Source: Nothopassalora personata
Taxonomy: Eukaryota; Ascomycota; Dothideomycetes; Mycosphaerellales; Mycosphaerellaceae
Direction: 5' to 3'
DNA length: 64,000 nucleotides
Assembly (NCBI GenBank): GCA_033816765.1
Contig: CM066293.1
Span: forward strand, 2,046,001 to 2,110,000
The translations under genes and the position numbers were made by a program. The notes under the pieces are model-generated. The model was given only the letters and a program-made list of their open reading frames with translations, was not told where the DNA came from and made no database searches. This document shows positions 37,080 to 46,339 of this stretch, piece after piece (the stretch's first letter is position 1; every line of letters starts with the position of its first letter).

Positions 37080-38150
37080 CTAGAGACTAACTACACTTTC
37101 ATTTATACATAGCAAGACCTTCATTTGTTCACAAGTATTTATAAAGCAATATCTCATTTGTTTAGAGACAGTAGAGGAAAGTTTTTATTTATTAGCCTTA
37201 AGGGCTAGATTCATTTAGGGTATTACATATCTTGCTATGCTTATACAACTAGACTGTAGAGAGGCCTGCTTCAGAACCGCCTTTTAAGGCAAGATCTAGT
37301 TCATTATTATAGACTCCAATTTAGGGGAGCTATAGTAACAAAACAAAAGGAAATAGAGAAGTAGACCGCCCTTGCTTATAACGGCCATTTTATCCTTTAG
37401 CCCTAACCAAATCACTAAGACCTAATACAAGTATACTATCTAGACTACTACTTACTACCAAAACCACTAGAGCCTCTAGAACCCCTCTTATAGGAACTCG
37501 AGTTTAATATAGCACCCTCCTAAAAGTCATTATTAGTGCCTAAGCGCTATAGGAACTAACGAATCAAGGTGGTAACCTTATCCTAAGAGAGGGAGTTAGA
37601 GAATAGGAGGCGAAGCTCTAGGAGGACAGTTCTAGAACTATTACTAGGAGCCCTAGGGATGCTTAGGCGCTAGTCTACATCGCTAGGAATAAGCTAGGTA
37701 GGTAGTATCTAAAGACTATATCTAGAGGTACTTATGCTAGGAGAGTATAGAACTAGAGATAGGAAGCTCTTACGTAGAGGACTGCTACGTATAATAGGAG
37801 GAGATCGACTATACTATACACTACCCTAGAATGTAGCACTAGCGGAGCGAGTATAACCTGAACTAGGCTACTAGTAGGTTCTAGATAGACTAGCGGCACT
37901 CTACTATAGGGTCCGTAGAGAGAAGAAGCTACACTTATCGTAATAATTGTTAAGAGCGCAGTTAGTATAGCAGCCCTTAAACTATCCTAGAATAGTGTAG
38001 CAGCTAGAAAAGGGAAGGTTAGATCTCTCCTTATAGTGGTTATAGGCGCTACCGAAGTGCTAAATAAGATAGTCTATAGCGGAAGCCTATAAGGTAGGAA
38101 GGTAGTTCTAACCACTATTGAGGTTTATAGTAATAGTGTTAGAAATACGA
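37080..38150 (+). pseudogene. Extra 3' region of Copia 2, sense-strand fossil frame
   Basis: After RNase H a plus-strand frame with only TAG/TAA stops continues for about 1 kb, with charged Leu/Arg-rich segments (for example LVPKRYRN and EREL-RRSSRRTVLELL). No known domain is recognised. The complementary strand is also open, and I cannot decide between them from sequence alone over this part. Confidence 0.35.
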
Positions 38151-38548
38151 CCTTAAGGGTTAACTGTTATATAATCAAAATCCTAGGCAGCCGCGTTAAT
38201 CTAACCCTAGTTCGGTAGATTAGTAATACTACCCTTAGTAGTTAGAAGCTTCTTCTTATAGAAGGCAACCTTAAGGGATGCTATAGCAAGCTATAAGGTT
38301 ATATTCTTCTTAGTAATCTTGCGCTTGCTCTCGATAATCTGCTTAACTAGTCTAAGTGCCTTAATAAGGGTCTTACGCTTAGAGATCCTACTAGATGTAG
38401 GCAGACCCTTTCTACTATTACTAGGAGGACGCTTGTTAGGATCTTAATCGTCACTAGAGCTAGATCCACTACTAAAGACATTGCTAGTACTACTAAACTA
38501 GTTTATAGGAGTCCACTTAACAATATCTGCTATAATGCTACTTACAAG
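37420..38548 (-). pseudogene. Extra 3' region of Copia 2, antisense fossil frame
   Basis: The minus strand reads from about 38548, where an ATA may be a mutated ATG, into VKWTPINQ, an acidic Ser stretch SSGSSSSDD, and a basic helical region (RKTLIKALRLVKQIIESKRK) down to about 38270. The frame remains free of non-RIP stops further left, but there it becomes Ser/Arg-rich and looks like a shadow of the sense frame. The best protein-like part is 38150-38548. It may be an antisense accessory gene analogous to those in Gypsy A-D. Confidence 0.35.
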
Positions 38549-39016
38549 TTAGTAACACCCTTAAAACACTATTACATATGCAGTATACATTGCTAAAAGC
38601 TTCTTGAAAAGCTTTGAGAATGTATATATAGTAGTTGTTAGGGTGTGTGAGTGTGTAGTAGTCTAAAAAGGTAGGAAGAGAGGTGTAAAGTGGTATAAAG
38701 TAGAGAGAGTTGTTTAGTAAAGAACTAGCTTCTTTTATACGTACCTACGAGGTTTGTGCGTTGCTGCCTAGCTAGACCTTCTTAAGCCGAGAGAACCTTC
38801 TATTCACTTCTAAAAGCGGAAAGATAAGGCCTAAGTGTGTCTAAGAGTAGGTCTCTTGTATATACAAATCTAATAAGATTACTGTCCTTAGCATATACTT
38901 GCTTATAGCAGAAACCTGGTATCTAGAAATAGTAAAGGTGTTCGAGACTAATACAGCAACATAGGTGATATCAAGTTGATTAGACTGTCTTCATAGTAGT
39001 CAGTCTAAAGGGGGAG

Positions 39017-39192
39017 TGTTGTGAATCAGGTAACCAAGGTCTATGTTAGTCAGGACTTGGCACATACACACTATATCACACTGTTTTCTGTAGCTAGATA
39101 GTCTCACACCTTATAGCAATTCATGAGGGTTACTGATCCACCCTATCGTTTCAATCTGGAAGCTTGTACTCGTCAAATACCTATTTACAACA
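39017..39192 (+). repeat. Copia 2 3' LTR (176 bp)
   Basis: Less RIP-mutated LTR copy, preceded by a polypurine tract and followed by TTACT. Confidence 0.93.
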
Positions 39193-39197
39193 TTACT

Positions 39198-39470
39198 GAA
39201 GTCTGAGAAATTACAGAGGGAAGCCAACAACCACTCCTTTTTACGACCGCTACGACCACGACGGCGACATGTTACATTTCGCTGCATCGTACCCCTCTCC
39301 TCGATCGGTGTCTGTACAAAGACGCCGCATCTTTAGCCGATCCGATCGAAGGCCAATATTCGTCCTTCAGGTAACGTATGCTCACAATTCCGAACCGCAA
39401 AGTCGCCTCTTGCACATTACAGACACAGTCCTTTCGCACGTTGGCTGATCCCGAGAGCGATAAGTTGTAA
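39198..39470 (+). pseudogene. 3' part of the host gene interrupted by Copia 2
   Basis: Continues the frame of the 31633 gene for about 15 codons. After a one-base frame change the neighbouring frame reads PTTTPFYDRYDHDGDMLHF and SVSVQRRRIFSRSDRRP. A plausible intron (39375-39422, GTAACG to TTACAG) leads to a short last exon ending FRTLADPESDKL and TAA at about 39470. The frame change suggests decay beyond the Copia insertion. Family not identified. Confidence 0.4.
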
Positions 39471-40461
39471 AGACACTTGGTGGACAAAAGCTGCATGTCG
39501 ACAAGCGAAACTGAGTCCATTTACCTTGGAAACCCCCATTCGATGCAAATCTTCCAAAACACCTCGTAGAAAGTGAAGCGTACCAAATCTTGGTGGCCAT
39601 TGAGGAGTTGAGGGTGTGCAACCTGCTCTCAGCGCAGCTGTCGACTTTACCCAATTAGCGACCATCTGCAACCGACCTCAGAGCCGTGTCGTAGAACCCT
39701 GAGAATCATGTCATCTTCTTCAGCGAAACTAGTGACTTCAACCTCCATCGTGATAGGTATGCTAACGGCTAACGGCTAACGACTGGACGTGCGGACATTG
39801 CGAAGGCAGCTGAACGGTAGGGTCGAGGACGATACAAGGGCGATACGAGGACCTCCTCTGGCGGCTCCTTCAAATCCCCCATCGCCTTTGGGCCATTGCC
39901 GCACTCCTCGCTTTTTCGCTCGTTCGAAACAGGATGCTAAGCCTTTTTCAGAGGTTTTCTTGTACCCGGCCTTTCTGGGCTCAGTTCTACTTCTGTCAGC
40001 TACTATAACTTGATATTGGTAGATTAATGGCCTCCTAGGTTATGGAAGTCAAGACAGGATACATACTCCGGAGGATGTGGTTCGTTTGTGCACCAACGCA
40101 AGCAAGTGAGTACAGGCAGAGGAGGGGCTTGAAACTTGGAATGTCTAATAAATGACGATAGAGCATCATACAGTCCTCCGTGGGCCAATAATGACACGTA
40201 TGAAATCGGATGTCGTTAGTCGCGGTACTACCTATCCTAGTCGATCGCGCTGACGTGTCTCAGCTGTCCACAATAGAGAGCTTTACGAAGAACGGATCGA
40301 GTTGGTAACGGTCCGGGACTACGTAGAGCGGGTTGCTAGGAACACTAGTGTTACTGTCGCGTTACACAACAACAGCAAAGAATGGGCCCGTAAATCGTGA
40401 TTCTGCATTTGGCCGTTCTGGTCGCAGGCTTGTCTTCGATTTGAACAATGTAAAAATATTT
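39471..40461. other. Unmutated intergenic DNA
   Basis: Normal composition. Small frames such as plus 39789-40013 and minus 39272-39671 lack domains or coherent starts, and I see no supported gene. Confidence 0.4.
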
Positions 40462-41069
40462 TCACACAATCGCATTAACTAGATCCACAGCGAGGTCGCC
40501 TCCGGCACGTAGAAGATCCTGAAATGCTTTTCGCTCGGTGATCTCTCTGCGGTGCTTTGAGATGATCTTCAGCAATACTGCGCGCAACTCTTCCCCAGAA
40601 GATGAAGTGTTTGCGTAAACATCCGCGATGCAGTTAACGAGTCCTTCACTGACCCAAAGCCTCTCCAGTACTTGTCTGAATTTTTCGATTGCCAAAGCCT
40701 TGAGACGTTCGATGAGTAGGAAGTCTGCGAGATAGAACACCTTGGGGTGTTTCAGTAATTCAGCATCATCTGCTCCCGCATTAGCATGTTTCGCTTCCTC
40801 GGATTTGCATTGGAAAACCGACCGACAAGCGTAATCAGATGTGAAGGTTCAGCATCGTAATCGCCGGCATACAAATATTGCAGAACGCGAAGGTAGGCGT
40901 GCTCCTGGCCCACTTCGCAACTCAGAGTCTTGTGGAGACTTTCCTTAAACTCGCCGTTTAATGCATTTGCGAAGTACCTGCTTTGTAAGCATAGCACTAA
41001 TCGATGTGCAGGAACGATGACCCCGCTAATCTCGACTGAAACATCAGCGTAGTCGGCATTGTTGAACAT
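40462..41069 (-). pseudogene. BTB/POZ domain gene with an internal frame change
   Basis: The first ATG of the BTB core is at 41069 (MFNNADYADVSVEISG). Then come PAHRLVLCLQSRYFANAL and LRVLQYLYAGDYDAEP, a textbook fungal BTB fold. A shift to another frame is needed between about 40855 and 40810. That frame reads SEEAKHANAGADDAELLKHP directly into FYLADFLLIERLKALAIEKF and a BACK-like helical tail ending in TGA at 40462. No good GT-AG intron fits the 45-base interval, so a single-base indel is more likely. An alternative upstream exon near 41164 (MAQQSQDDFNG) cannot be excluded. Only if an unusual intron exists would this be functional. It lies in the opposite orientation to the BTB gene at 28.8 kb. 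Confidence 0.6.
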
Positions 41070-41179
41070 CCTGTGGTCACGCTTAGTGCCAGGACACACG
41101 ATATAGGCTAGAACGTCTATCTTGCTATAGTACCATTGAAGTCGTCCTGCGACTGCTGTGCCATGGTTGCCTGTGAGCG

Positions 41180-41446
41180 TTAGTGATTACAGGATTGTGA
41201 GTGACACTTCGGCAATGGTACCATTGGGGCTTCACTTGTCTCCTCGAGACTGGTTATGTCCGCTGCTGGCCCAGTCCACAAAGCTGGCTGTAGATACCGA
41301 GAGGAGTAAGCCATGGCACGATGGCGAGCTCGATCTCTCAAGGACTGTTGTCGCCTGCGCTCGAGTTCGCGCTGCTCCTCCCGGTGCGCAGCTTTGTCTT
41401 TTTCAGATTGCCGTCTTCTTTTATTGATCTCAGCTTTGTCCGGCAT
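41180..41446 (-). CDS. Small basic helical ORF (88 aa), uncertain
   Basis: The ATG at 41446 begins MPDKAEINKRRRQSEKDKA and continues with a highly charged Arg/Glu/Gln helix over the first 45 residues, then a neutral tail. The helix looks like a basic region or coiled coil but has no clear leucine zipper heptads. It lies upstream of the BTB gene on the same strand and could be its 5' exon or an independent gene. Confidence 0.3.
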   Translation of the reverse strand: MPDKAEINKRRRQSEKDKAAHREEQRELERRRQQSLRDRARHRAMAYSSRYLQPALWTGPAADITSLEETSEAPMVPLPKCHSQSCNH

Positions 41447-41984
41447 TCGATATGCTTGAGGCTGTACGCTGTGAGCACAGCGGATGCCTCCCTGTGATGT
41501 AGGTCGAATGGAGGTCTATGTCGCCGCCAGGTAGGCACATACAGGTTCGACAGCCGAGACAGTCACGTGCGCATAGTCGCTGATTGGCTGGCGGATACGG
41601 CGCCGCTGCATGAGCGTGGAGACTTGGCGGTAACGCTGTGAACAGCTCATGTATACCAAGAATAGCCTGTGCACAACCAGCCTCTCAGATAGTCTCCATG
41701 GGATTCCATTTTCGCCACAAGATTGCGCTCCACTAGCGCTAGCGCAGTACCATGCATATCGATGTCAAGTTGTTGGATGGATTTAGGTAGGTGGTCATAG
41801 TTGGCAATGGCGCAGCTCTGCACGCGTAACCAGCTAAGAACCATCCTGTAGATATGCTTCAGGGCGATACTAGCTACACTAGTCACTGCCCAGCCTTTTC
41901 TGATTGGCAGCGACAGGGGATCATTCGCTTTATATACAGCATCTCTGCAATGCTGGTCAATGCAAGGCAATAGTAGTATGTGGC
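41447..41984. other. Unmutated DNA without supported gene
   Basis: A minus-strand open frame at 41647-41970 lacks an ATG for its first 40 codons and shows no domain. Nothing else is recognised. Confidence 0.35.
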
Positions 41985-42615
41985 TACTAAGCGTGGGAGC
42001 ATAACTCCCGTAATTGTCCTACGAAGGCCGACGGACCGGACCTAGGAAGTGCGGGATCTGTCACGGCGAGCATAAGGCGTGGAGCCAGCAGTGCCCAACC
42101 CGGAAGGAGGAAGTGGCCCGCACGAAGGCGGCGTACGCGACCCATGCACGCTACCACCCAGTGCCAGCCGTACCGGGCGCAATGGCTACACTGATGGCGA
42201 CGATGCCTGCCAAGCGCTTCGCGCGTAAGGCGCGCGACCTTGGCTAGTAATAGAGACTAAGACCGCTGGAGGCAGCCAAACTATCAGAGGACATAAGAGA
42301 ACCAACACAGGTAATAAGGAGAACAGAGCGCTAGAGGGCGCATTATCTCGGGGACCACAACAAGCAGCCAGCCTCTCTCGAAGAACGCTAGAGGCTCTGC
42401 AGAGTAATTCATTTGCTCGTATCAACGGTCAACTAATGGACATCGATGTAGGATTACTGCAGAAGCAGCAGGGTCACTGGCTACAGTACTCGCAACGTCG
42501 CGAACACCCGATTCGCTGGAACTCTCTCCACTCCCCACCTCATGCAGATCAGGATAACGTTGCTGTAAAGCGCCAGGATGATGCATGGATAGCAGGTTTT
42601 GAGGGTGACATTACC
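41985..42615 (+). pseudogene. Tad-like LINE ORF1 fragment (zinc knuckle), not RIP-mutated
   Basis: The segment GPRKCGICHGEHKAWSQQC is a C-x2-C-x4-H-x4-C-like knuckle typical of the end of fungal Tad-clade ORF1 proteins. After a one-base frame change near 42240 the sequence continues in frame as KTAGGSQTIRGHKRTN, then TLEALQSNSFARINGQ and a TGA at 42616-42618. CpA/TpG are not depleted here, in contrast with the LINE at 16-23 kb. The fragment lacks its 5' part, and ORF2 is not present. Copia 3 inserted at its right edge. Confidence 0.6.
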
Positions 42616-42810
42616 TGATTGAGTGTGGTAATTACTTGTCCTTGGGAAATGAGATTAGGCACCTGAATTACAGGGATTGAGGGCCTCTTATTAAAAGAAG
42701 ACTTATATAAGCACCTTAAGGGTGCTACTACTAGTAATAAATATGGTTTTTTATACCCTGATTTCTAGACTTAATACCCTAGTTCCAAACTTCCATCTCT
42801 ACTAGTTTCA

Positions 42811-42826
42811 TAGTTATAAGCCCGAG
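42811..42826 (+). promoter_or_regulatory. Primer-binding site of Copia 3
   Basis: TAGTTATAAGCCCGAG, the same half initiator-tRNA-Met site with two TpG-to-TpA changes. Confidence 0.7.
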
Positions 42827-42849
42827 TTAAGCAACTTAGGGTCTCTATT

Positions 42850-44775
42850 CGGAATTGCATATATCTATTAGACCTAATCGAGGTATATAATAGACCTTAG
42901 GCAATACCTTTAGGACCACCCGTCCGCTACGATAACAAAGGAACTAAACTGCTATAATCCCTCTATGTTTAATAACTTCTACCTTTAGACTTAGGCTAAA
43001 GCAGTTAGAATAGACTTGTAGAAGTATATAGAAGGGAAGTTATAGGACGGTACGATAACCTAGGAAATAGATCTCGATCTATTGCCTAAACCTTAGGAAC
43101 TAGTTATAGGCCCTCTACTAAACCCTCCTGCTAAAGACGATAATGTAGCTACATAGACCCTGTTTAGTAGAATTAGCACATCGTACAACCCTCCGGTATG
43201 CGATATATAGGGATTAGAAGAAAGAATACGAGGACTTTATAACTCGTAAACGCTCCCTAAAATCCTACTTTAAGAGGACTATTCTATAAATGTACCTTAA
43301 CGACCTTCTTAGCCGACTAGATACCCTCTCTACTTAGTAGACATACATTAAAGCTAAACTAGAGCCTAAGACTAAGAGTAGAAGGGTAATTCTTTAGAGC
43401 TAACACAATAAGCTTATAAAGGGACCTAAGAGTAAGAATATCGACTAATTTCTTATAAAGTAGCTCGAGCTTAACTAAAAGCTTAGATAGAGGGGCTATC
43501 TACTTGCCCTATACATAAAAGATAACCTATGCCGTATAATTAAGGACACTATCGATGTAGCTAAAGGTAGAATTATTGCGGAATTAAGCAATAACCTTAA
43601 AGACGCTATTTAGAGGTATCTTAAGTTTACTAGAAGGAACCCTAGTAAGTATAAGGTAAGTAGTAACACTAAGAAGAGCATCTCATTTACTATATTAGGG
43701 GATTAATAGACTACTAGTTATCCCCTAGAAAAGACAACGAGGGATCGCCTAAGGCGAACATATACTAAAATAACTAGAAAACCTCCTAATAAAGCATGCC
43801 TATTCCTTAGAAAATGCAATATCGTTAATTATAACTTACGACCACCCTAGGAAAGCATAGACAATACCTAGAAAGGTTAGCTAAAGACCTACCGTAAGTA
43901 TCTAAGGGACAATCCTTAATTCTATAAGCGCTAGGCAAGTAGATACAAGGATCCTAAGGCCCTTAAACTTATAAAGGATCTTTAGTCTAACTCTAATAAA
44001 GACTGGAGAACAGAGGGAACGGATTCGAGACCTAGAGGGTTATACGGACTACGCGCAATTAAGACCTAGGGAGTATACTCCTCTAACAACTTGTCGGAGG
44101 AGGACTCCTAGCTACTAGATAGGGGGTCTAACGTACACATAATTAATGAACCTACGAAGGCCGAATTTACCCTAGAATCAATCCCTAAGGATATACTAGT
44201 CTACGTAGCGGCTACTACCCTTCGAGGAGTAGTTAAGGGTACCGTAAAGGTCCGTATTAAGTTACTAGATAGACACCTAGTTACCTTAAACCTTAAGAAT
44301 ACCCTCTACATTCTAGGATTTCACTGTAATATTATCTCACTCCCTTAAATACGAAAGAAAGGTCTATTCTTAGACGAGCGTACAGATATTTAGTATAATA
44401 GAAACAATGCTAGGGTAGTAAAGGTCTATAGATTAGGGGATCTACTATACCTAAATATAGATACTCTAGTAAAAGGAGACCCTATAACGATTACTAAGTG
44501 GTTTATATCCGAAGATAGTACCCCACTTTTAGTTGTAGAGGCTCTAAAATAACAATTAAGGAGCGTAGTAATAGCTAGGAGCCGTATGCCCCTACCTATA
44601 GTACCGAGGACAATAAAGGACTACTATAAGGTTCTTAGACACCCTAGGCTAGAGCGTATAATGCACCTATAAGACGTAGTAAAGGGCATTAAGATTATAG
44701 GATTAGAGGAACTACCTAAAACTAACGAGTGCGAATCTTATACCCTCTTAAAAGGACATAAGAGGATATCTCGAA
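42850..44775 (+). pseudogene. Copia 3 gag and protease/pre-integrase part
   Basis: Gag-like helices to about 43700 are followed by a Cys/Lys-rich remnant near 43800. A protease-like stretch (VAATTLRGVVKG and LLDRHLVTLNLKNTLYI, about 44200-44310) comes next, then the Copia pre-integrase block with RHPRLERIMHLQDVVKG and CESYTLLKGHKRISR, ending at the Gypsy D insertion. Stops are TAG-dominated. Confidence 0.7.
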
Positions 44776-44971
44776 TGTTAAGGGATGTCGTAATGTATAG
44801 TACGCCCACGACCTACTAGTCGTAGATAAACTAATTCTTGCCTTTTTTTTAAGACGCATCGCGCGTCGCAAGGTGTACGTATACGTGTCACGTGCGGCTT
44901 AGTAGCCGGTCGCGACCGTATGTTACATATAAGGCTACATGTAAGGGTTAGCTACTAGGCTACCCCTTACA
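44776..44971 (-). repeat. Gypsy D 3' LTR (196 bp)
   Basis: TGTTAAGGG...CCCTTACA with a T-rich run (CCTTTTTTTTAAG) and a long CACGTG-containing region. It matches 58113-58300 throughout. Confidence 0.9.
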
Positions 44972-45272
44972 ATTGCCTCCCCTCCCGTGCGAGCTGTCCT
45001 TAGCTCGCTAGTTACTACGTAGAGGTTCCTACGTACTTCTAGAATTATAGTTACTATACGGCCTATATACGGGTTACGTACGTGTCGTTATGTAGGTGTA
45101 GGTAAGTAAGGCTTAGTTACTATACCGACGTAGCTAGTTAGGGGCATAAAACTCTAGCCTAACCTAGCCCTATTCTCCTAGTACGTTCCCTAGCGCACTA
45201 CCTTCGTTACACTACTACTACGTACCCGTACCGTACCCGTACCGTAAGCGCCTCGCTAGCATTATTATTATT
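44972..45272. other. Gypsy D 3' untranslated segment / putative antisense promoter
   Basis: Lies between the 3' LTR and the start of the antisense gene. It contains the polypurine tract complement at 44972-44990 and short direct repeats of CGTACCCGTACCGTA near 45225-45245. It would be the only place for a promoter of the antisense gene other than the LTR itself. Confidence 0.35.
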
Positions 45273-46318
45273 ATGTCTAACGGGCCCTCCTCGCCTCCGT
45301 TCTCTAGCCGCTCTGCCTCCTCTAGTAGCATTAGTAGCGATAGTACTACTAGTACTAGCACCTTAGAAGACGAGCGCTGCTAGGCGGCTCTAGTACGCGA
45401 CGTACCTAGAACGCCTAGTAGTCGTAAGCGACTAGCATCCCCCTCGTAGCTACTAACGCCCTCGCCCGCTACTAAGCTCTCGTAGAGGATTAATATATAC
45501 ATACGGTACCTCCTATACTTCGTTAAGGGTAAGTCTCTACGCGCGCCGCCTACGATTCGTATACTAACTACTTACTAGACGAAGCCGATAACTATAATAG
45601 TGTTACTACCGGCGAGCTCCTAAGGAAGTGCGGCCGCTATAGGCGTAATAGACATAAGTGCGCGCCTAACACTAGCTACGCTATCGCCTCGCTAGTAAGC
45701 CGCCTACGCGCCGCGCGCTCCTAGCGCGACTTCCTTACGGCTATAATAGGCTAGGCGCCTATAGACCTCTAGTAGTAGGAGCTAGTAGAGTAGATCCGCC
45801 TATGTACCTAGCTAGGTAACGACATTACGGAGGTAAGTCGCTACTTCGCTCCTACAAGTCGACTACTACTCGCGGGGGGGGCTCTAGTACGTCTCCTATG
45901 CTTCGGCTAACCCTTTCTATAGGCCATTAGGCAGTTTAATGCCTATAAGCATAAGCGTGCCGGGGAAACCTGTATACGTGCCCCCGCCGCCGCTACTACT
46001 ACCGCCGCCCCCGCCGCCGTAGCCCTCGCGCTCTAGTAGGAGTAGAACCGCGCCCTTAATAGGCTATTCGAACTCGGCCGCGCCGTAAGTCGTATATTCC
46101 TCGTATACGTATACCCTACTAACCGTAGTCCTAGTTCCTATAGGCGTAGAACATCGACACTACCGCCGCCGACTAGGTATTCCTACCTAAGTTACTACGC
46201 GACGATAATAACTGAGGCGCTCGCCTTATACGCTACTCGCGGGCTCCTCGCCTACTACTACTCTACGTAGCCCATAGTAGGCGCGCTACTCTTTAGCTTT
46301 TGTTTTGTTTATAGTTAA
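45273..46318 (+). pseudogene. Spliced antisense accessory gene of Gypsy D (Cys cluster)
   Basis: Opposite strand to gag-pol. Exon 1 (45273-45528) starts MSNGPSSPPFSSRSASSSS and is Ser-rich. A 50-bp intron (45529-45578) has GTAAGT, an ideal TACTAAC branch site at 45562-45568 and a TAG acceptor. Exon 2 (45579-46318) restores the frame exactly (codon split G/AC) and carries C-x2-Y-x6-C with codons at 45629, 45638 and 45659. The Tyr codon TAT is presumably a mutated Cys, giving the first half of a Zn2Cys6-like motif with the basic residues expected between the cysteines (RRNRHK). A long Leu/Ala-rich helical tail follows to TAA at 46316. In-frame stops are TAG plus an occasional TAA. About 330 codons. 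Not a known family to me; DNA binding is inferred only from the spacing. Confidence 0.55.
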
Positions 46319-46339
46319 GAAAAGTTTTGTTTATGCTCT

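Larger units (their letters stand above)
31919..39192 (+). mobile_element. Copia 2: complete 7.3-kb Ty1/Copia element inside a genic island
   Basis: Bounded by two 176-bp LTRs (TGTTGTGAATC...ACAACA) and a perfect TTACT duplication at 31914-31918 and 39193-39197. The half-tRNA primer-binding site is at 32095-32109 and the polypurine tract AAAGGGGGAG ends at 39016. Gag, integrase, RT and RNase H follow in Copia order, and an extra segment of about 1.9 kb separates RNase H from the 3' LTR. The ten LTR-LTR differences I count are all CpA/TpG-type transitions. Confidence 0.93.
42616..44775 (+). mobile_element. Copia 3: 5' portion of a Ty1/Copia element, split by Gypsy D
   Basis: A candidate 5' LTR (about 42616-42810, start approximate, ending AGTTTCA) is followed by the half-tRNA primer-binding site and a gag-pol frame. 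Pol stops at 44775 exactly where the Gypsy D LTR begins. The remainder of Copia 3 should lie right of the window, beyond the nested insertions. Confidence 0.75.

Noticed and set aside
39272..39671. Three overlapping minus-strand ORFs
   Set aside because: Frames partly antisense to the 3' part of the interrupted plus-strand gene, which has a better exon-intron model.
41647..41970. 107-aa minus-strand ORF
   Set aside because: It has no ATG in the first 40 codons, no domain and no splice partner.
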